Shown piece after piece: positions 43,399 to 54,999 of a DNA stretch of 64,000 nt. The notes beneath the pieces are model-generated. The model searched no databases and was not told the origin of the DNA. It worked only from the letters and a program-made list of their open reading frames with translations. Position numbers and translations under genes: made by a program. Source of the DNA: Wurfbainia villosa (taxonomy: Eukaryota; Streptophyta; Magnoliopsida; Zingiberales; Zingiberaceae); contig CM045993.1 in NCBI GenBank assembly GCA_025175895.1, positions 53,448,621 through 53,512,620 of the forward strand, read 5' to 3'. The stretch's first letter is position 1. Each line of letters begins with the position of its first letter.

Positions 43399-44200
43399 TA
43401 AAAAGTTCTGAAAAGTTTAGAAAGGGATATGTGGCTTGATGCCATGAAGTCGTAAGTGGATTCTATGTATGAAAACCAAGTTTGGAACTTTGTTGACCCA
43501 CCCGAAGGCCTTAAGCCTATAGGGTGCATGTGGGGTTTCAAGAAGAAAACTGACATGGATGGTAATGTGATTACCTATAAGGATAGATTGGTGGCAAAAG
43601 GATATCGTCAAAAGCAAGGTGTTGATTATGACGAAACCTATTTGCCTGTTGCTATGCTTAAATCCATTCGGATGCTCCTAGCAATAGCGGCTCATTATGA
43701 TTATGAGATATGGCAGATGGATGTGAAAACAACTTTCCTTAATGGAAAACAACTCAAGGATGTGTATATGATACAGCCTAAGGGTTTCACATCGGTTGAT
43801 AAAACCAAGGTATGCAAATTTCAACAGTCCATATATCGACTGATACAAGCATCCAGGAGTTGGAATATCCATTTTGATGAGACAATCAAAAGGTTTGATT
43901 TCTCACAAAATCCGGACAAACCTTGTGTGTATAAGAAGGTTAGTGGGAGTGAAGTCGTGTTCCTAGTATTGTATGTCGATAACATATTACTTATAGGAAA
44001 CGATGTTTCTATCTTACAGTCAGTTAAAATTTGGTTGTCCAATCCATGAAAAACTTGAGAAAAGCAACCTACATCCTCGGGATTAAGATCTATAGAGATA
44101 GATCGAAACGGTTGCTTGGTCTTTTGCAGTCTACATATATAGACCGAGTGCTAAAGAGGTTTAGCATGTCGGAATCCAAGAAAGGTTTCCTACCCATCAG
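43399..44200 (+). pseudogene. Copia-K reverse transcriptase
   Basis: The RT reads MDSMYENQVWNFVDPPEG to LVAKGYRQKQGVDYDET, then WQMDVKTTFLNG with the first catalytic Asp. The active site is YVDNILLIGND: the second Asp is Asn, which alone would abolish polymerase activity. YGLKQASRSW is decayed to YRLIQASRSW. A frameshift and stop at about 44047 separate the end of the RT. Confidence 0.88.
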
Positions 44201-44951
44201 GCATTGAATACACCTTTTAAAGTCTATGTGTTTGCGCACAGAAGACAAGAGGATTTGCATGAGTAAGATTCCGTATGCATCCGCAAGAAGATCTATCATG
44301 TATGATATGTTATGTATGAGGCCCGATGTAACGTATGCTCTGAGTGTCACGAGTAGATACCAGTCCAATCCAGGAATGGATCATTGGGCTGCTGTTAAGA
44401 TGATCCTTAAGTACTTAAGAAGAACTAATGATGTGCTCCTAATATATGGAGAAGGGGACATGGTGTTATGCAGGTATACGGATGCCAGCTTCCAGACATA
44501 CAAGGATGATTCTAGGTCTCAGTCTGGGTACGTGTTCACCTTGAATGGGGGCGCAGTGAGTTGGAAAAGATTCAAACAAGACACTGTAGCGGATTCTATC
44601 ACTGTGGCTGAATACATTGTAGCTTCAGATGAAGCAAAGGAAGCGGTTTGGATCGAGAAGTTCATTTATGAACATGGTGTAGTTCCAGTCATTGTTGAAG
44701 CAATACTGGTTTACTACGACAACAATGGAGTAATTGCACAGGCGAAAGAGCCAAGGTCTCATCAACTATCCAAACATGTGCTTTGTCACTATCATTTTAT
44801 CAGAGAGATCATAAGTAGAAAGGAAATACAAATCGAGAAGATTTCCACTAAAAGGAACTTAGCGGATCCTTTAACTAAGGCATTACCTCAAAGTAAGTTT
44901 GAGGGTCATGTTAGAGCCGATGGTATTGGATACCGTAGCGATTGGCATTAG
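44201..44951 (+). pseudogene. Copia-K RT end and RNase H
   Basis: An open fragment from MCLRTEDKRI through IPYASARRSIMYDML and YTDASFQTYKDD to VAEYIVASDEAKEAVW and YYDNNGVIAQA. It ends GIGYRSDWH at the stop 44949-44951, the normal polyprotein terminus. Confidence 0.86.
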
Positions 44952-44966
44952 GCCAAGTGAGAGTTT

Positions 44967-47161
44967 GTTAGTAATATATGAGAGATGTCCTAAGGCAATC
45001 GCCTTACGATTTAACCATTTATATGATAAATGAAGATTCACTATTTGAGTATACATGTTTTCTTGTATTTGATTAGAACTTAAACTCATTTACTGAATAT
45101 CCATGATACGATTCACAGCATTAAAGAATTTGTGATTGGATCACAACTAGTGAGTATCTCTACATGTGTAATTGTGATGTATCGGAATTATCCCTAGTCG
45201 ATGAATTGATGGATTTGGACACCATCAATTCTGTCGAGACTAGCACGAGGAATACTCCTTGGTGTATCTAAGCAGTTGATTGTCACTGGTTGGAGACATT
45301 GTAATGTCCGGAGTTAATCGTGGATGCTAGTTATGATAACTAGTTCATTGGAGTGACAAGTTGTAAAACTTCATATGGTTCTCTGCATATATAGATATGT
45401 CAATGAAGTTCTTACTGCAGCTTAAGTATGATGTTCCTTTGACTTGCGGTATTCAAGTCATCTTGGTCATGAAGACTTATGCTTTGACATCTTAAGCAAG
45501 CATCTCTGATCAGATGTGGACCCGGGATGATTGGGCATAAGTCGAAGTGCTCGAAGGTGTTTGAATAGCCTATAAAGGATTCACCACTCCTTGCGAGGAG
45601 ATGTATACCCATGGCCTCTCATCAGATTGTTACTAAAGTCTTTGGCCAAAAAATTACATGTTTAGAGGAAGGTACTCTTGGATACATGTGTAGTAACTAG
45701 AATCCATGGGACGAGAAAATGATACTTGGGCTAGGTGTGATGTAGTCAACCTAGTGGGGACTGACACTATAGACCATGTCCTGAACTAAGTGGGTATAAG
45801 ATGCGTGAAGGGAACAGGGCACGATTCATTGTAGCTGCTGAAAGGTTTCAGAAAGAGTTCTGGATCGACCATTGATCTTTCGATTAATTGGGGATCATGA
45901 TGTACTACTAGGTGCCACTCATGATCATTCAATAATTAATGGTTAATTATAGACGACGAACATAAACCGAGAACCTATTTGGTTACACGCACAATGAGCG
46001 TAATCCGAAGGATTTAAAACGAGTTTGAGAATGAGATTCTCAGACCGAGAGAAACTAGATTTGGTTGGACCAAACAAGGATCGAGCATAATGGAAGCGTA
46101 GATGGGCCGTGTCTTATGAAGACATGATGGATGAACAAAATTGGTTTGGTTCTATTCCAATGGTGAAGAATAAACCAAAGGAGTTTGGTTTGTTTTAAAC
46201 GAATGAACCAGAGTTGGTTCGGTGCGTTTTAACTTAAAATAGACCAATTCGGTTCGGTTTATTTTAACTTAAGTTATTGGAGCGGTTTAACGGGTTTTGG
46301 TTATGAAACAATAACCGTTAGGAGAATGTGTTCTCTATAAAAACATGGCTTAAGGGTTTTTCGTGAAGAACTTTGTGTGTTGGAAAACCTAGCCACCCTC
46401 TCCCTCTCTTCTCCTTGCCGCCGCCCAAGGGTTCCACGCCACCCAGTTTTTTGCCGCTGTCAACCCTTGCTACCGGCGTTCAGCTGTTGCCAGCCACTCC
46501 TCTGGCGACCCTCCGGCGACTCACCTTTGTTCTGGCGACCAACGGTTTGTCGGCCATCCTCTTTCTCCGGCGCAACATCCTCCACCAAGCTGTCCAGTTT
46601 TCTAGACAGCTTGTTTCCTTCGTGTCAGAGCGTCGTTTGGACGACGTTTGGAGCTCCGACAATGGCTACCTTGCCGGGGATTCAATCTCTGGTAATCCTC
46701 ATAGGTGGAGGACGAAGGATTCGTCAAATGGTTGAAGAATACCTTTCCGTAGAAGCGAGTTTTGAGGACTCATTTTCGAATCCGAATTTTGATTTGGAGT
46801 GTGTTCTCTCGATCACATCGTCTTCGACACGAGGCTAGTGACTCCTACGAAGACGATGCTCCTGGCTTTGTGAAGCCATCCCAATGATACTCGGCATGGA
46901 TACGGATAGAGGCTATTCTAGAGAGAGTCGCTCTGGTCGATACCTTTCCCGCTGCACGTGATACGTCAGATATACCTAGAATAATTTCTTTTTATTGCAA
47001 AATTTAAAACTATGATTATGTCTACCCATGTTGTACTATGCATGCGTGTGGTGTGTGTGTATTGTAATAAATTAGATTTATTGCTTTTTATTTCTTCCGT
47101 TGCGCACAAGTTTACGAAATATGTTCGAACACACACTCGCCGCGGTGCCGAAAACCCAATA
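44967..47161 (+). repeat. Copia-K 3' LTR
   Basis: Preceded by a decayed purine run (AAGTGAGAGTT). It starts TGTTAGTAATATATGAG and ends CCCAATA, then the duplication GGTTT. TATA box TCTATAAAAAC near 46334. It is about 2.2 kb, like the solo copy. Confidence 0.92.
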
Positions 47162-48060
47162 GGTTTTATCCATCAATTGGATAAGTCGGATGTTCAAACA
47201 TGAGTTTGAGGTTTCTACCCGATGAATGGAAGTGTCGGATGCTCAAATAGGTGGTTTGAGATTTACCTGACCGTCGAATGCTCAAACAAGTATTTGTTTG
47301 AGGTTTTACTTGACACCAGTCGACTGCTATAGATAGCAGCCGACTGATTCAAGTTGAGACCAATCAACTGGTTCGACTCATGGGTTTCTGGCCCAGTAGT
47401 CATTTGGAAAGAATGGCAGTCGATTGTTGTGGGCATGTGAATCCGCTCATAGCCGATCGATCGATCACTACACAAGCGAATGATCATTGCGATTGCGATG
47501 GACTGCCAATGCTACCTTTGGATGATGATGACGGCAAGTCAGAAGTCATTGGAAGTCGTCTGTTAGAGAAACAGTCGACTGATGACATGCAACAGTCGAC
47601 TGTTGCATGCCCAATGGGAAGAATGGCTTCCTCTCTATAATTGGAGGCCTTGGGTGCCTTGGTGAGGTTAATTCTTAACTCCCATTCATACTCCCAAGCG
47701 TCCTAAACGTTTTCCACTCCTCTTCCTTGTGCTTTCTTTTATTCTGTTGTAAGAGGGAGTGATTTGTGTAAAGAGGTTACCTCCACCTTGTGTTAAGATA
47801 AAGGAGAGACTAGTGGATTGAGTTGAGGAGTGATTCGCCTTACGAATCGTCCGTGGATTAGCGGTAAGGGACCTGAACCACATTACATCTCTTGTTAGCG
47901 TTTGCATCTCTTAATCTTTGTCTTTATTCTTAATTGTTTTTGTTTTAGCATATTCGGCTGCGCTAATTACTCTTGTAGACGATTAAGATGCGAGCGATTT
48001 CCATCTACGATCATCGAGGCTATTCAATCCCCCTTCTAGCCGGGCCATGATCCTCCAACA
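47162..48060 (+). repeat. Sire-H 3' LTR, second segment
   Basis: It resumes after Copia-K with GGTTT and contains palindromes (three exact CAGTCGACTG, at about 47318, 47571 and 47591, plus GATC-rich variants near 47450-47495). A TATA-like CTCTATAATTGG follows near 47631, and the segment ends TCCTCCAACA at 48060. The LTR without Copia-K is about 1.37 kb. The expected target duplication is TGGGT, its partner left of the window. Confidence 0.82.
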
Positions 48061-48702
48061 TGGGTGAGATGTTATGGATAATTGAAATACACTTAACATA
48101 TATTTTTCAAAATGCTACATATTTTCTTAACTATTTCACTTAACGAATAATTATAACATCGTTCGGATAATACTATCTACATAACACTCTAGGCCATGTT
48201 TAGCGCCCCCTAAATCTATTATACCTCATATATTTGACAAAGAGGGAGAGCAAACTAACCCAAAGGGTTATATTACAAACCTTTAAAAGTTCTTTTTGAA
48301 AATAAACTTATAAGTATTTTGGAAATTAAATTATGTTTCAAAAACTTATTAAATTTTTGGTGCAGAGGGACATACCTCGAACTAATCTATCTAACTAATG
48401 TTAGACGCATGCTTGGACTCATAGTTGATTTATGCTTAATAATTCTAGACGCATGCTTATAACATGTTGTTTTTAAACCCCTATTTTATATAAACACCCC
48501 CACACTTTTTTGATTTATGGTAAAAGGGGGAGAAGAGAGAAAGTTAAAGGGGAGTAATACAAAATTTAATTTTAAAAATTAAAGTATCTCTATCAAAACT
48601 CACCTAGGGATAAGGGGGATTTTTTGAAAAGGCATTTATCATTTACTTCACTTGTTTTATGCTTTAATTTTCCCTTAACTTTGTGTTGATTTTCCATAGA
48701 TC
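48061..48702 (+). other. Sire-B element 3' noncoding region
   Basis: AT-rich sequence without ORF, holding polypurine runs at about 48518-48560 (AAAAGGGGGAGAAGAG and TTAAAGGGGAG) and 48609 (TAAGGGGGAT) ahead of the true tract at 48703. It is the internal 3' end of the element into which Sire-H inserted. Confidence 0.65.
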
Positions 48703-48716
48703 AAAAAGGGGAAGAT
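48703..48716 (+). other. Sire-B polypurine tract
   Basis: AAAAAGGGGAAGAT lies immediately before the LTR start TGTTGGTACAGGG. Confidence 0.85.
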
Positions 48717-49766
48717 TGTTGGTACAGGGCACCAGATAATCAAACCTAGGTTTTGATTATGGTAAAGGCTAAAAATTAAGGTCATATCATTATCTCACAT
48801 GCTCTGTTAAGTGTGCAGAAATGATTAAGCTGAGATTAAGGTTGGCGACACCCGGAGAATCATGAGTCGAGAAACCATGGTGGTCGGGTGATACCGGGAG
48901 AACTTCGGAGTGAGCAGAAGAACCTGGGTGAAAGACAGGAAGCTAAGCGACAAGTCACAAAGGACCAGAGGTAAGCTCGAGTGTGAGTAAAGGTGAGGTT
49001 GATTCCTTCGTACAGGGACATCTTTAGGCTGCGATCCAACTAAGACTTCCAGTGGAAGGTCTAGGTCGAGATCGGACGATAAGTGGTCATCGATTTTACC
49101 TTTACTTGTATGTTTCAGACTAAATGTTTATTGCAGTTGAGTAAACAAGTTGGCAGTCTACTGCTGGCTATTGGTAGTCGACTGTTGGCTGTGGGCAGAC
49201 AACTACAAGTGGCATCAGTCGACTGATAAGGGCCATCAGTCGACTGCTATTCAAACTGTTAGCTTTGATGAAGGTCAAACTTCATCCCCTTATATTGGGG
49301 TGATGTGGCCTTCTTTGTAGGATCTGGATATCAATGACTAGGGCTCTTGGAGGGCTATAAATGAAGGGGGGTTTCACCCCTTTAGGTCATCTCAAGTGCT
49401 TACAACGTAATCCCACAACGCCGAAGGTTTATGACAATGCTACGATGCCGATACGCCGACAACACGCCCGTCGATACGCCGACAACACACCCTCAACTTC
49501 AAAGTTTAATCATCATTGGTATAGCTTAAACTTTCCATTTCAATTATTACAATTGTATTCGGGTTTTTAATCGTCGTACTTTTGTTGTAAAGGGGAGAGG
49601 TAGCATTGTCCCTCTTCCTCATTCTTTGATTTGTTGTAACTATTATCTCCTACCTCCAACGAGGAGGAGATCGTTAGTTCTTTGCCCTCCGTATGCAGTC
49701 AAGGATCGTAGGGCCTTGGAGCAGCAACCGTTAGGTTGTGAACCGAGTAAAAAAACATCTTGTGTT
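48717..49766 (+). repeat. Sire-B 3' LTR, cut by Sire-F
   Basis: It is homologous in inverted orientation to the solo LTRs at 4246 and 50748, from TGTTGGTACAGGG to the segment TGAACCGAGTAA. The last part of the LTR is missing because Sire-F begins at 49767. Palindromes at about 49217 and 49236 (exact) lie upstream of the TATA box CTATAAATG at 49355-49363. Confidence 0.82.
49355..49363 (+). promoter_or_regulatory. Sire-B 3' LTR TATA box
   Basis: CTATAAATG about 110 bp downstream of the palindrome cluster. Confidence 0.55.
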
Positions 49767-50623
49767 TGTAGGATCGTGATTCTTCGAGAGAGGGGGTGAA
49801 TATCAGAGATTGTAATTTTAATTAAAAATTTTAAAACAATTAGAATATTTTGAAAATGATTGTGAGTATGCAGCGGAAATAAAAATGAATACACTTGTTT
49901 TACTTGATTCACAACCCTAACTGGGTTGCTACTCCAAGGCCCATAGCTCTTCCGAGAGCTACCTCGATGGGCAATCACTAAATGCCCTCTGTCTCGTGAA
50001 CTCTCGACTTTGGAGGGTTTCGCTTTTTTACAAATATTAGTGATGGATAACACACTACCCACTCTTGAATTTAAGTACACAAGTGAAAAATGAAATGAAC
50101 AATACAAGAACATTATACCAACACTAAATGGATCGTTGAAGTTGTAGCAAAGTGTCAAAAGATCGCCTTGATGTGAAATATGAGCTTTTGTGGATGAGCA
50201 AGAATTTCGACGGCACTTCGACATAGTTCGTGTTTCTTATTCAAATATGGTCGAGCACTTATTTTATAAACCTTTTCAAGTCGACCGGAATGCCTTCTAG
50301 TCGACTCCACATTAGCCCGTCGATATGGAACTTCTGATCTTCTAGTTGACTGAAACCTCTTCAGTTGAATCCAGGTCATCCAGCTCCGCATCAAGAAGTT
50401 TCCCACTTCAGTCGACTGAGATCCCCAGTCAACTGAAACACTTTCCAATTACAGTGCCAGATCTTCGATCGATTACTAGCTAATTGTGCCATGTTTGTAT
50501 CCAGTCGACTGAACCAAACAGAGTCGATTGGACCTCAGTCGACTGGAGTACATTCAGTTGACTGATACCTGCAAAACGAGATTAGACATGATGGCAACAT
50601 CCTCGGAGGCTCATAGGCTCCCA
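49767..50623 (-). mobile_element. Sire-F LTR fragment
   Basis: It starts TGTAGGATCGTGATTC, like the inner LTR ends of Sire-C, and runs to 50623, where the Copia-E 3' LTR begins. It has a Sire LTR layout on the minus strand: exact palindromes at about 50411, 50501 and 50537 with many variants (50270-50570), upstream of a TATA box TTTATAAAATA (50257-50267). The five bases before it, GTGTT, are the candidate target duplication. The remainder should continue beyond Copia-E, right of the window. Confidence 0.7.
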
Positions 50624-50747
50624 TGTCCCTGGATTAAAATTTTTACTAATGAAAACTAATCCGGATGGGATGTGTTTCCTAAGCTCAACCATTTCGTCGT
50701 TGTGCTAACGACTTGAGCGATCGCTTGAATAAACTAATTGTTCAAGC
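50624..50747 (-). repeat. Copia-E 3' LTR, terminal segment
   Basis: The LTR end on the minus strand reads AATCCAGGGACA at 50624. It corresponds to about 3945-4063 in LTR-A and is separated from the rest by the solo LTR at 50748. Confidence 0.65.
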
Positions 50748-51794
50748 TGTTGGATCGAGAAGCGTCGCTAGAGGGGGGTGAATAGCGATCGTAAATCTTT
50801 TCTTTTTCGTTCGTTCGATATGCAAAGTAAGCACAGCAGAAAATAAATGAACATGTTTATTTTACTTGGTTCGCAACCCAGCGGTTGCTACTCCAAGGCC
50901 CTATCGGTCCTAGACCGCCTACGGAGGGCAAAACACTATAACGTCTCCTCCTCGTTGGAGGTAGGAGACAACGATCACAAAACCGAATATACAAGGATGA
51001 GGCAACAAGCCTACCTCACCTTGTTATGAACAAAAACAAAGAATACAATATCAAAAATATTACTTGATTCTGCTACCGACGAAGAAGATCGAAACTTGGC
51101 GTTGCGTCGGCGTTATGACGATATTGGAGCGTTGGCGTTGTAGGAGCACTTGATGAATAAACTTGATGTGATTTGGAGATGGAATCCTCCCCTCCTTTTA
51201 TAGACTTTAGCCTCTGAATTTGTCTCCTCTTATTTCGGAATGGATCATGAAGTTGTCCAAATTTTATCGCGAAGTGGCCGCGTCAAACGTTATCCGTTTT
51301 GACCTAGCGCAAAAGCTGAATCGTCGCCATCAGTCGACTGATGCCTCCCATCGGTGATCGATGGGCATCACGATCGGCTCCATGTCCGGTGATCACCACT
51401 TCCCTGCAATAAGAGGTTAGCTCGGAAAATGATAAATACGATGGTTTCTAACCGTCCGATCTCGACCTAGACCTTCCACAGGAAGTCTTAGTCGGATCGC
51501 CGCCTACGGTCGTCCCCGTAAAGAGGACACGACCTTACAATCTCTCACTCACACGAGCTTACCTCGATAGTAGCTCTCGCTTCCGGCCTTCCACTCGATT
51601 CCTTCGGCTCCCTCCGAAGTCACTCGAGTGTCGCCCAACCACCGTGGCTTCCTCCGGGTGTCGCTAGCCTTCAGCTCAAGCTTTAATACTTTTCTGCACA
51701 CTCGATAGCTCATGAGATAACGATGTAGACTTAACTTTGTATCTTTGCCATAATCAAAACACAGGTTCGATTATCTAGTGCCCCTGCACCAACA
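50748..51794 (-). mobile_element. Sire-B solo LTR (copy 2)
   Basis: Bounded by TGTTGGATCG and TGCACCAACA and flanked by CAAGC on both sides (50743-50747, 51795-51799). It aligns with copy 1 at 4246-5311 along its length, except at the palindrome cluster: only one exact CAGTCGACTG remains (about 51331), followed by a GATC-rich stretch that includes GGTGATCACC. Confidence 0.92.
51345..51405. other. GATC-rich replacement of palindromes in Sire-B copy 2
   Basis: Where copy 1 has four CAGTCGACTG-like sites, this copy has GGTGATCGATGGG, CACGATCGG and GGTGATCACC, the last a perfect decamer palindrome. Flanks on both sides align base by base. Confidence 0.7.
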
Positions 51795-51799
51795 CAAGC

Positions 51800-53609
51800 A
51801 ACCAAACTCTTCTAGTCGGTTAGCCGCGGAAGAGACGACGAACGGATCGCCGGTTTTTGTGTTTATCTTCGGGGTCCATGATTATACAAATACATATGAA
51901 TGTAGACATGTATAATCAACACATACAAAAATATTAATAAGAACATGCAAAGATCGATAATAAAACTTGTAAAACTTTTATACCTCTCGATCTTCTACCG
52001 TATGTCCTATCCTCCTTGTAGACTTCGTGTGGGCGAAGATCCTCCACAAGTTGAAGCTTCCTAGATCTTCTTCAATCGAAAGAAAGAAGAACTCTCCTTC
52101 CCTTCTTGCTTGAGCCAACCACCAATCCTCAAAGGATTGATGTCGCCGGCCCCAAGAATAGAGAGAACAAGAAGGCCAACCAAGGAACCGAACAAGGGAA
52201 CAATCCCTAACTCCTTTGTACCGCCGACCAAGAGGAAAAGAAGAGGAGAAGAGGAATAGGTTGAGCGCCGACCAAGGTAGAGGGAAGAAGAGGTAGGAGC
52301 CGGCCAACACCTTAGGTAGAAGACCTATTGTTGCCGCCCACTCTCCTTGCAAATCCTAGCCGCCCAACCAAAGAACCAAACCCTAATCTTCCTAGGGTTT
52401 CTTGCCGCCCAAACAAATGAAAGGCAAAACCCTAATCTCCAAAACCAACCAACAACAAAATTACTCTTGCCGCCCAACTTAAGCCCCCTTTTATAGAGTT
52501 GGGCTTAAGCTATGTTTTAATCTCCACTGTCGGTTCTAGGGTTTTAATCTCAACCGTCGGATCTAGAGATTTAATCTCAACCATCGGATCTAGAGATTTA
52601 ATCTGAACCGTCGGATCTAGAGATTTAATCTCCACCGTCAGATCTAGGGATTTAATCTCAACCATCGGATCTAGAGATTTAATCTCAACCATCGGATATA
52701 GAGATTTAATCTCAACCGTCGGATCTAGAGAATTAATCTCAACCATCGGATCTAGAGATTTAATCTTAACCGTTGGATCAAGAGATTTATTTTCCATCAT
52801 TGGATCTAGGCTTCATGAGGATTATATTAGGCTACGATAGGGACCATGAGGAGGAGTTGGATCTTGGCCACCCGATGGATCGGAACCACACAAACTTGAT
52901 CCATCAATGATGTTCCATTCCACTAGAGGATCATCATTGAATTACCTCACCAACCCCCATAAATTAATATGGGCTCCATATATTATTTGTACATACATCT
53001 CCCCGTGTTTAAGATATCAAATGTTTGTCAATTAATTGATTCACTGACCATCAATCAATTAACATCTAACTCCTCGAGTACTACCACTCAACCTTATGAG
53101 CTCCTCAAGGGGACATCATCAACCTAATATATAGGACACGGTTTCCTCCTATAATCAACGGCACACCATGTAAATAATATCATTTTCCAACTTACCGGGC
53201 ATATTGATTTAATCCATATAAATCTCACCCTTTGGTAAATCAAAGAAATAAATACTAAGTATATGTGCCCGTTATTATATCGGGATTAAGAGCATGTACA
53301 ACATAATATCCGAGGTCCGATTCAATTATGTAGTCAGCAATAAATTGAATCACCTCTATGTCGGTCCTGCTCAATACACCTAAGTGTACTAGTGTAACTC
53401 TATGTTCAAGACAAAACAATACCAAGCTACACTACAACCATGCCAATGGTTTGTCCAAAACCATCTTGGTTGTGAGCCTCTACTTATATTCTACAAGGAA
53501 CTGATAACATGATCTTCTGTGCCACACCAAGCACCATGTTTTCTACAATGTAAAATATTAGACAATATGCACACATATAATAAATATAAAGTTCAAACAA
53601 TGATCATGT
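51800..53609 (-). repeat. Copia-E 3' LTR, main segment
   Basis: It aligns with LTR-A (about 2155-3945) in inverse orientation and includes the GGCCGG-rich region, TATA box (near 52492-52503), minisatellite and stem-loop. Sire-D interrupts it at 53609 after CATGT. Confidence 0.88.
52510..52810 (-). repeat. 27 bp minisatellite in the Copia-E LTR
   Basis: About eleven units, the inverse of the LTR-A array. The minus strand reads as a repeat of LDPTVEIKS in one frame, but nothing suggests translation. Confidence 0.88.
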
Positions 53610-54114
53610 TGTTAGGGATCGTTTGGAAGCTAGAGGGGGGGTGAATAGCATCAATGGAATTCTTTCGCGTTTGTTTCTACAATTTCGTTAGCGCAGTGGA
53701 AATAGAAAAGTAATAACGATAACGAAATGAACAACATGCTAGCACAAGGATATAACGTGGTTCAGAACCGAATGGTTCCTACTCCACGGATCGGGTTCGT
53801 ACGAACCCTAGCGATGCCAATCACACACCACTGTAATAAACACTTCTTCTCGGAACAATCCGGAGGTGGAGAAACCTCGTACAAGATGATTGCAACAATA
53901 ATCAAAAGCTACAAGCAAATACAATGAAATACAAAGCAAAACTAGTAAAGAAAAACACTTTACAAATGCTCTTGAATGCTTGATCGCTAGGTTGATCGAG
54001 TAGCACTTGGAGACCCTGAATTGCAGCAGCAACTCGCCCCAAATCGCCTCAAAGAACCATTGTTTTTCCTCCATCACGAGCTCCATATATAGCTTCAACC
54101 TGTGCTGGAAAAAG

Positions 54115-54415
54115 TCGATCAGTCGACTGATAGGGACCATTAGTCGACTGATGTCACTGTTGTCATGAGACAACGGCTAGTTCCACGCTGGATAAGTCCA
54201 ACGGAACCTTCATCAGTCGACTGATGGAGACTTCACTCGACCAGTCGAGTCTCGACTCCGATACGTGAATCGAGCACGGTCGGTGATCACCGATCGATCG
54301 GTGCTCGGCCATCGGATCATTGCCCACCTCTGGCAGTCGACTGCTAGGCCATAACCCGCAGTCAAACCCTAGTTGACTCGGTCCAGTCGACTGCCACATG
54401 GCACAAGTCGACTGA
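54115..54415. repeat. Palindrome cluster in the Sire-D 3' LTR
   Basis: Four exact CAGTCGACTG sites and several variants. A central segment (about 54275-54325) instead carries TCGGTGATCACCGA, a perfect 14-base palindrome, and GATCGATC. Confidence 0.82.
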
Positions 54416-54625
54416 CACACCTCAAACATGAGGTTTTAACCCAAGTATGGTTCCCCCATACTTGCTAGACCACCCTTAGCCTAGACCTAAGCCTTCTAGC
54501 CACCTCCATCAGCCTCGCGCCTCTCGGATCCCTCCAAGTCATCCATGACTTGTTCATCCATCGCGCTAGCCTTCAGGTGCTTCCGTCAGCTATGTCATGC
54601 TAACGGTGTCTACACCGCCAAGGCA

Positions 54626-54888
54626 CATTGGACTTACGCCGCCAAAACTCTGCTTGGACTTTACACCGCCAACCATTGGACTTATGCTGCCAAGACTCCA
54701 GCTTGGACTTTACGCCGCCAATATCAAACCCTTGGACTTCTCAAATGCCAAGACTCAAGCTTGAACTTTCCCTTGCCAACCCATGTTGGATTTTTCATGC
54801 CAAGACCCATGCTTGGACTTTTCATGTGCCAAGTGTCCCACTTGGACTTTCCATGCCAAGTACTCAAGACTTGGACTTTACCAAATGA
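54626..54888 (-). repeat. Hairpin array in the Sire-D 3' LTR
   Basis: About ten units of the CCAAG/CTTGG type, including CCAAC/GTTGG and CCAAGT/ACTTGG versions. They are the same kind as in Sire-C but two units fewer. Confidence 0.82.
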
Positions 54889-54985
54889 CAATTACATTGT
54901 CATATGTTTTTGTCGAAACATCAAAACATCACTCGAGTCAAACTCGAGTCCTGGTCAATCGTGACCTGGGCCAATTGCACCAACA

Positions 54986-54999
54986 ATCTCCCCCTTTTT
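54986..54999 (-). other. Sire-D polypurine tract
   Basis: The minus strand reads AAAAAGGGGGAGAT before the LTR. Similar tracts occur at 55112-55124 and 55191-55200. Confidence 0.88.

Larger units (their letters stand above)
26451..47161 (+). mobile_element. Copia-K: decayed Ty1/copia element hosting Copia-J and an inverted solo LTR
   Basis: 5' LTR 26451-27243 plus 36274-37699, primer site 37701, gag-pol remnants to 44951, 3' LTR 44967-47161. The target duplication GGTTT is at 26446-26450 and 47162-47166. Net length without insertions is about 9.4 kb. The 3' terminal CA has decayed to TA. Polyprotein stops, a YVDN active site and loss of integrase acidic residues show it is long dead. Confidence 0.9.
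53610..54985 (-). repeat. Sire-D 3' LTR
   Basis: The minus strand starts TGTTGGTGCAATTGG at 54985 and ends CCCTAACA at 53610. Sense order: hairpins (54888-54626), palindromes (54415-54115), TATA region (near 54090), R/U5. Confidence 0.92.

Noticed and set aside
53808..54173. 121-codon frame present in both Sire-D LTRs (also 58836-59201)
   Set aside because: It spans the TATA box and R/U5 of the LTR. Its duplication reflects the LTR pair, and no homology or start context supports translation.
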